In this document: positions 61,666 to 64,000 of the stretch, piece after piece
Layout of the letters: every line of letters starts with the position of its first letter
Position numbering within the stretch: the first letter of the stretch is position 1
NCBI RefSeq assembly: GCF_006539165.1
Contig: NZ_BJMM01000022.1
Coordinates: 1-64,000 of the forward strand
Direction: 5' to 3'
From: Streptomyces cacaoi
GTDB lineage: Bacteria; Actinomycetota; Actinomycetes; Streptomycetales; Streptomycetaceae
DNA length: 64,000 nucleotides
Translations under genes and position numbers: made by a program
Notes under the pieces: generated by a model
Seen by the model: the letters and a program-made list of their open reading frames with translations, nothing else
What the model was told of the DNA's origin: nothing
The model's database searches: none

Positions 61666-62778
61666 ATGCCTGGGCCCGCCCCCGGAGAACTCACGTTCGT
61701 CGCGCCGCGTGGTGCGAAGAAGCCGCCGCGGCATCTCGCCGATCTCTCTCCCGCCGAGCGGCGGGAGGCGGTGGCCGCCGCCGGTGAGAAGCCGTTCCGT
61801 GCCAAGCAGCTCTCGCAGCACTACTTCGCGCGGTTCGCGCACGATCCCGCCGAGTGGACCGACATTCCCGCCGCGGCCCGCGGGCCTCTCGCCGAGGCGC
61901 TGCTGCCGGACCTGATGAGCGTGGTGCGGCACATCAGCTGCGACGACGACATGACGCGCAAGACGCTGTGGCGGCTGCACGACGGCACGCTCGTCGAGTC
62001 CGTGCTGATGCGCTACCCGGACCGGGCCACGATGTGCGTCAGCTCGCAGGCCGGCTGCGGCATGAACTGCCCGTTCTGCGCGACGGGGCAGGCGGGTCTG
62101 GACCGGAACCTGTCGACGGCGGAGATCGTGCACCAGATCGTCGACGGCATGCGGTCCCTGCGGGACGGCGAGGTGCCCGGCGGGCCGGCGCGGCTGTCCA
62201 ACATCGTCTTCATGGGGATGGGGGAGCCGCTGGCCAACTACAAGCGGGTCCTGGGGGCCATCCGCCGGCTGACCGACCCGGCGCCGGACGGGGTGGGGCT
62301 GTCGCAGCGGGGCATCACCGTCTCCACCGTGGGGCTCGTCCCGGCCATCCACCGCTTCGCCGACGAGGGGCTGACCTGCCGGCTCGCGGTCTCCCTGCAC
62401 GCGCCCGACGACGAGCTGCGCGACACCCTCGTGCCGGTCAACACCCGCTGGAAGGTGCGCGAGGTGCTGGACGCTGCGTGGGAGTACGCGGCGCGCTCCG
62501 GGCGGCGGGTGTCCATCGAGTACGCCCTCATCCGGGACATCAACGACCAGGCGTGGCGGGCGGATCTGCTGGGCCGGCTGCTGAAGGGCAAGCGGGCGCA
62601 CGTCAACCTGATCCCGCTGAACCCGACGCCGGGCTCGAAGTGGACGGCGTCGCGGCCCGAGGACGAGGCCGAGTTCGTGCGCACGTTGCAGCTGCACGGT
62701 GTGCCGGTGACGGTGCGGGACACCCGGGGTCAGGAGATCGACGGGGCGTGCGGCCAGCTCGCGGCGACGGAACGGTGA
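61666..62778 (+). CDS. rlmN: 23S rRNA/tRNA (adenine-C2)-methyltransferase RlmN, 370 aa
   Basis: This radical-SAM enzyme methylates A2503 of 23S rRNA and A37 of some tRNAs. The cluster-binding CxxxCxxC is in AGCGMNCPFCATGQ (about residues 131-144). GRP-type motifs VFMGMGEPLANYKRV and ALIRDINDQ follow, and the C-terminal RGQEIDGACGQL contains the methylated cysteine of the family. ATG 61666 has GAGGAG nine bases upstream; a start 24 bases earlier would lie before that site. Confidence 0.95.
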   Translation: MPGPAPGELTFVAPRGAKKPPRHLADLSPAERREAVAAAGEKPFRAKQLSQHYFARFAHDPAEWTDIPAAARGPLAEALLPDLMSVVRHISCDDDMTRKTLWRLHDGTLVESVLMRYPDRATMCVSSQAGCGMNCPFCATGQAGLDRNLSTAEIVHQIVDGMRSLRDGEVPGGPARLSNIVFMGMGEPLANYKRVLGAIRRLTDPAPDGVGLSQRGITVSTVGLVPAIHRFADEGLTCRLAVSLHAPDDELRDTLVPVNTRWKVREVLDAAWEYAARSGRRVSIEYALIRDINDQAWRADLLGRLLKGKRAHVNLIPLNPTPGSKWTASRPEDEAEFVRTLQLHGVPVTVRDTRGQEIDGACGQLAATER

Positions 62779-62791
62779 AACGCGACTGATA

Positions 62792-62822
62792 GTGTTCGAA
62801 CACCGGCCGTGCCGCGGCCGGT
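62792..62822. terminator. Palindrome and hairpin after rlmN
   Basis: GTGTTCGAACAC (62792-62803) is a perfect 12-bp palindrome, overlapping the start of a hairpin of ACCGGCC (62802-62808) with GGCCGGT (62816-62822). It sits between rlmN and the riboswitch and may terminate rlmN; TAGTGT (62790-62795) at its edge is also a possible -10 for the thiB transcript, so the palindrome could be an operator. Confidence 0.4.
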
Positions 62823-62841
62823 GACAACCGAACAGCCGACA

Positions 62842-62932
62842 GGGGAGCGCCCACAGCGCTGAGAGTGCGGCCGTACGCTCCGTACGCACCGCAGACCCTC
62901 GAACCTCGCCCGGGTCATGCCGGGTAGGAAGT
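62842..62932 (+). promoter_or_regulatory. TPP riboswitch (THI box)
   Basis: The conserved TPP aptamer elements are in order: GGGGAGC at the 5' side, GCTGAGAGTG, the paired GCGGCCGTACG/CGTACGCACCGC region, CAGACCCTCGAACCT, and CGGGTCATGCCGGGTAGGAAG. The 3' strand merges with the GGTAGGAAG ribosome-binding site of thiB, so ligand binding would hide the site and lower translation. Confidence 0.95.
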
Positions 62933-62934
62933 CG

Positions 62935-64000
62935 ATGCACACGATGACCACGCACGCGCGGCGCGCCGTCGCCGCCTCCACAGCCGTCCTCGCCCTGGCC
63001 CTGGTGGCCACTGCCTGTTCCGGATCGTCCGGCGGGGAGGACTCCCGGACCGTCACCCTGGTCACCCACGACTCCTTCGCCGCGTCCAAGGGCGTGCTGC
63101 GGCAGTTCACCCAGGAGACCGGCTACAAGGTCCGGGTGCTGCGCGGCGGTGACGCCGGGGCCGCGGTCAACCAGGCCGTGCTCAACAAGGACAATCCGCA
63201 GGGCGATGTCTTCTTCGGCGTCGACAACACCCTGCTGTCCCGGCCCCTGGACGAGGGGGTGTTCGCGCCGTACCGGGCCAAGGGCCTGGAGAAGGTGCCC
63301 GAGCGGTACCAGGCGGACAAGGGTCGGCACCGGGTGACGCCCGTCGACACCGGCGAGGTCTGCGTCAACTACGACCGGGCGTACTTCGCGAAGAAGCACC
63401 TCGACCCGCCGCGCACGCTGGACGATCTGACGAAGCCGCGCTACCGGAACCTGCTCGTCACCGAGAACGCGGCCACCTCCTCGCCCGGGCTGGCGTTCCT
63501 GCTGGCCACCGTCGACCGGTACGGCACGAAGGGCTGGCAGGGGTACTGGAAGAAGCTGCGCGCCAACGGTGCCGAGGTGGTCGACGGCTGGGAGCAGGCG
63601 TACAACGACCGCTTCAGCGGTTCGCGCGGCGGCAAGGGCAAGGGCGACAAGCCGCTCGTCGTCTCCTACGCGTCCAGCCCGCCCGTCGAGGTGGTGGACG
63701 CGAAGCCGAAGCCGAAGCAGGCGCCGACCGGTATCGCGGAGGACACCTGCTTCCGGCAGACCGAGTACGCGGGGCTGCTGAAGGGCGCGGGCAACGCCAA
63801 GGGCGGCAAGGCGCTGCTGGACTTCCTGCTCGGCAAGCGGTTCCAGGAGGACCTGCCGTTGCAGATGTTCGTCAGGCCGGTGCGTGCGGACGCGAAGCTG
63901 CCCGAGCTGTTCACCCGGTACGGGCAGGAGCCGGACGACCCGGCCACGCTGCCGCCGCAGAAGATCGCCGACAACCGTGAGCAGTGGATCAAGACGTGGA
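62935..64000 (+). CDS. thiB: Thiamine ABC transporter substrate-binding lipoprotein ThiB, 3' end outside the window
   Basis: The frame is open from ATG 62935 to the window edge (355 codons). A signal peptide with core AVLALALVATAC puts the lipidated Cys at about residue 28, so it is a membrane-anchored binding protein. The mature part (VTLVTHDSFAASKGVLRQFTQETG, VFFGVDNTLLSRPLD, TPVDTGEVCVNYDRAYF, LLVTENAATSSPGLAFLLATV) is that of the ThiB/TbpA family, which brings thiamine or TPP to its permease. The TPP riboswitch directly upstream confirms the ligand class. ThiP/ThiQ genes would be expected just beyond the window. Confidence 0.95.
   Translation, partial: MHTMTTHARRAVAASTAVLALALVATACSGSSGGEDSRTVTLVTHDSFAASKGVLRQFTQETGYKVRVLRGGDAGAAVNQAVLNKDNPQGDVFFGVDNTLLSRPLDEGVFAPYRAKGLEKVPERYQADKGRHRVTPVDTGEVCVNYDRAYFAKKHLDPPRTLDDLTKPRYRNLLVTENAATSSPGLAFLLATVDRYGTKGWQGYWKKLRANGAEVVDGWEQAYNDRFSGSRGGKGKGDKPLVVSYASSPPVEVVDAKPKPKQAPTGIAEDTCFRQTEYAGLLKGAGNAKGGKALLDFLLGKRFQEDLPLQMFVRPVRADAKLPELFTRYGQEPDDPATLPPQKIADNREQWIKTW

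Noticed and set aside
54858..64000. Mobile element or phage genes near the window end
   Set aside because: All genes there are core translation, lipid or thiamine genes with normal composition.

Overview
The window is a stretch of actinobacterial chromosome, almost certainly from a Streptomyces. The DNA is very GC-rich, many starts are GTG, many genes have TAnnnT -10 hexamers placed so that the mRNA would be leaderless, and the gene order matches the Streptomyces core running from ndgR-leuCD through smc, ffh, rplS and whiG to rpsB-tsf-pyrH-frr. Most of it is conserved housekeeping sequence. I see no insertion sequence, prophage, CRISPR array or secondary-metabolite cluster.

Layout. 1-5,800: tandem tRNA-Glu(CUC) genes (the first cut by the window edge), the IclR regulator ndgR divergent from leuCD, the lysine-tailed HU protein HupS, and fbiD (coenzyme F420). 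6,000-9,900: plsC-gpsA (phospholipid synthesis), ddlA (cell wall), a DUF3515 lipoprotein and a stand-alone Lrp-type domain. 10,100-14,600: thiL and thiD (thiamine), rpmB and a FakA-like DAK2 protein. 14,700-22,500: recG, rsmD, coaD, a SepIVA-like coiled-coil protein, DUF177, rpmF, rnc and mutM. 22,500-32,500: a CAP-domain exoprotein, acyP, smc, the glucose permease glcP, an LLM-type oxidoreductase and ftsY. 32,700-41,700: a Prim-Pol-like protein, nsdA, amtB with a GlnR-type operator, ffh, a GNAT protein, a second (type 3) prolyl-tRNA synthetase and an HExxH/zinc-ribbon protein. 41,900-49,100: rpsP-khpA-rimM-trmD-rplS followed by four type I signal peptidases and DUF2469. 49,300-54,800: yraN-yifB-dprA, the sporulation sigma factor whiG and a TetR regulator. 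54,800-64,000: an M23 peptidase homologue, rpsB-tsf-pyrH-frr-cdsA, rlmN, and a TPP riboswitch in front of a truncated thiB.

Functional themes. Genes for translation and protein export are concentrated here: six ribosomal proteins, EF-Ts, RRF, RimM, TrmD, RsmD, RlmN, RNase III, SRP (Ffh and FtsY) and four signal peptidases. Chromosome and development genes (hupS, smc, recG, dprA, whiG, nsdA) lie between them. Thiamine genes appear at two places; only thiB has a riboswitch.

Departures from the ordinary layout: amtB is followed directly by ffh with no glnK or glnD; there is an extra prolyl-tRNA synthetase lacking its zinc cysteines; several proteins carry unusually long Pro/Gly/Ala-rich segments (SipX, YraN, FakA-like, SepIVA-like); and there are structured or strand-asymmetric non-coding elements, namely the leuC leader hairpins, a sarcin-ricin-like hairpin, an 18-bp tandem repeat, a polypyrimidine mirror repeat and a G-run cluster upstream of rpsB. 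I found no clearly new multi-gene system. The strongest leads are the missing PII genes and the second prolyl-tRNA synthetase beside the HExxH protein.
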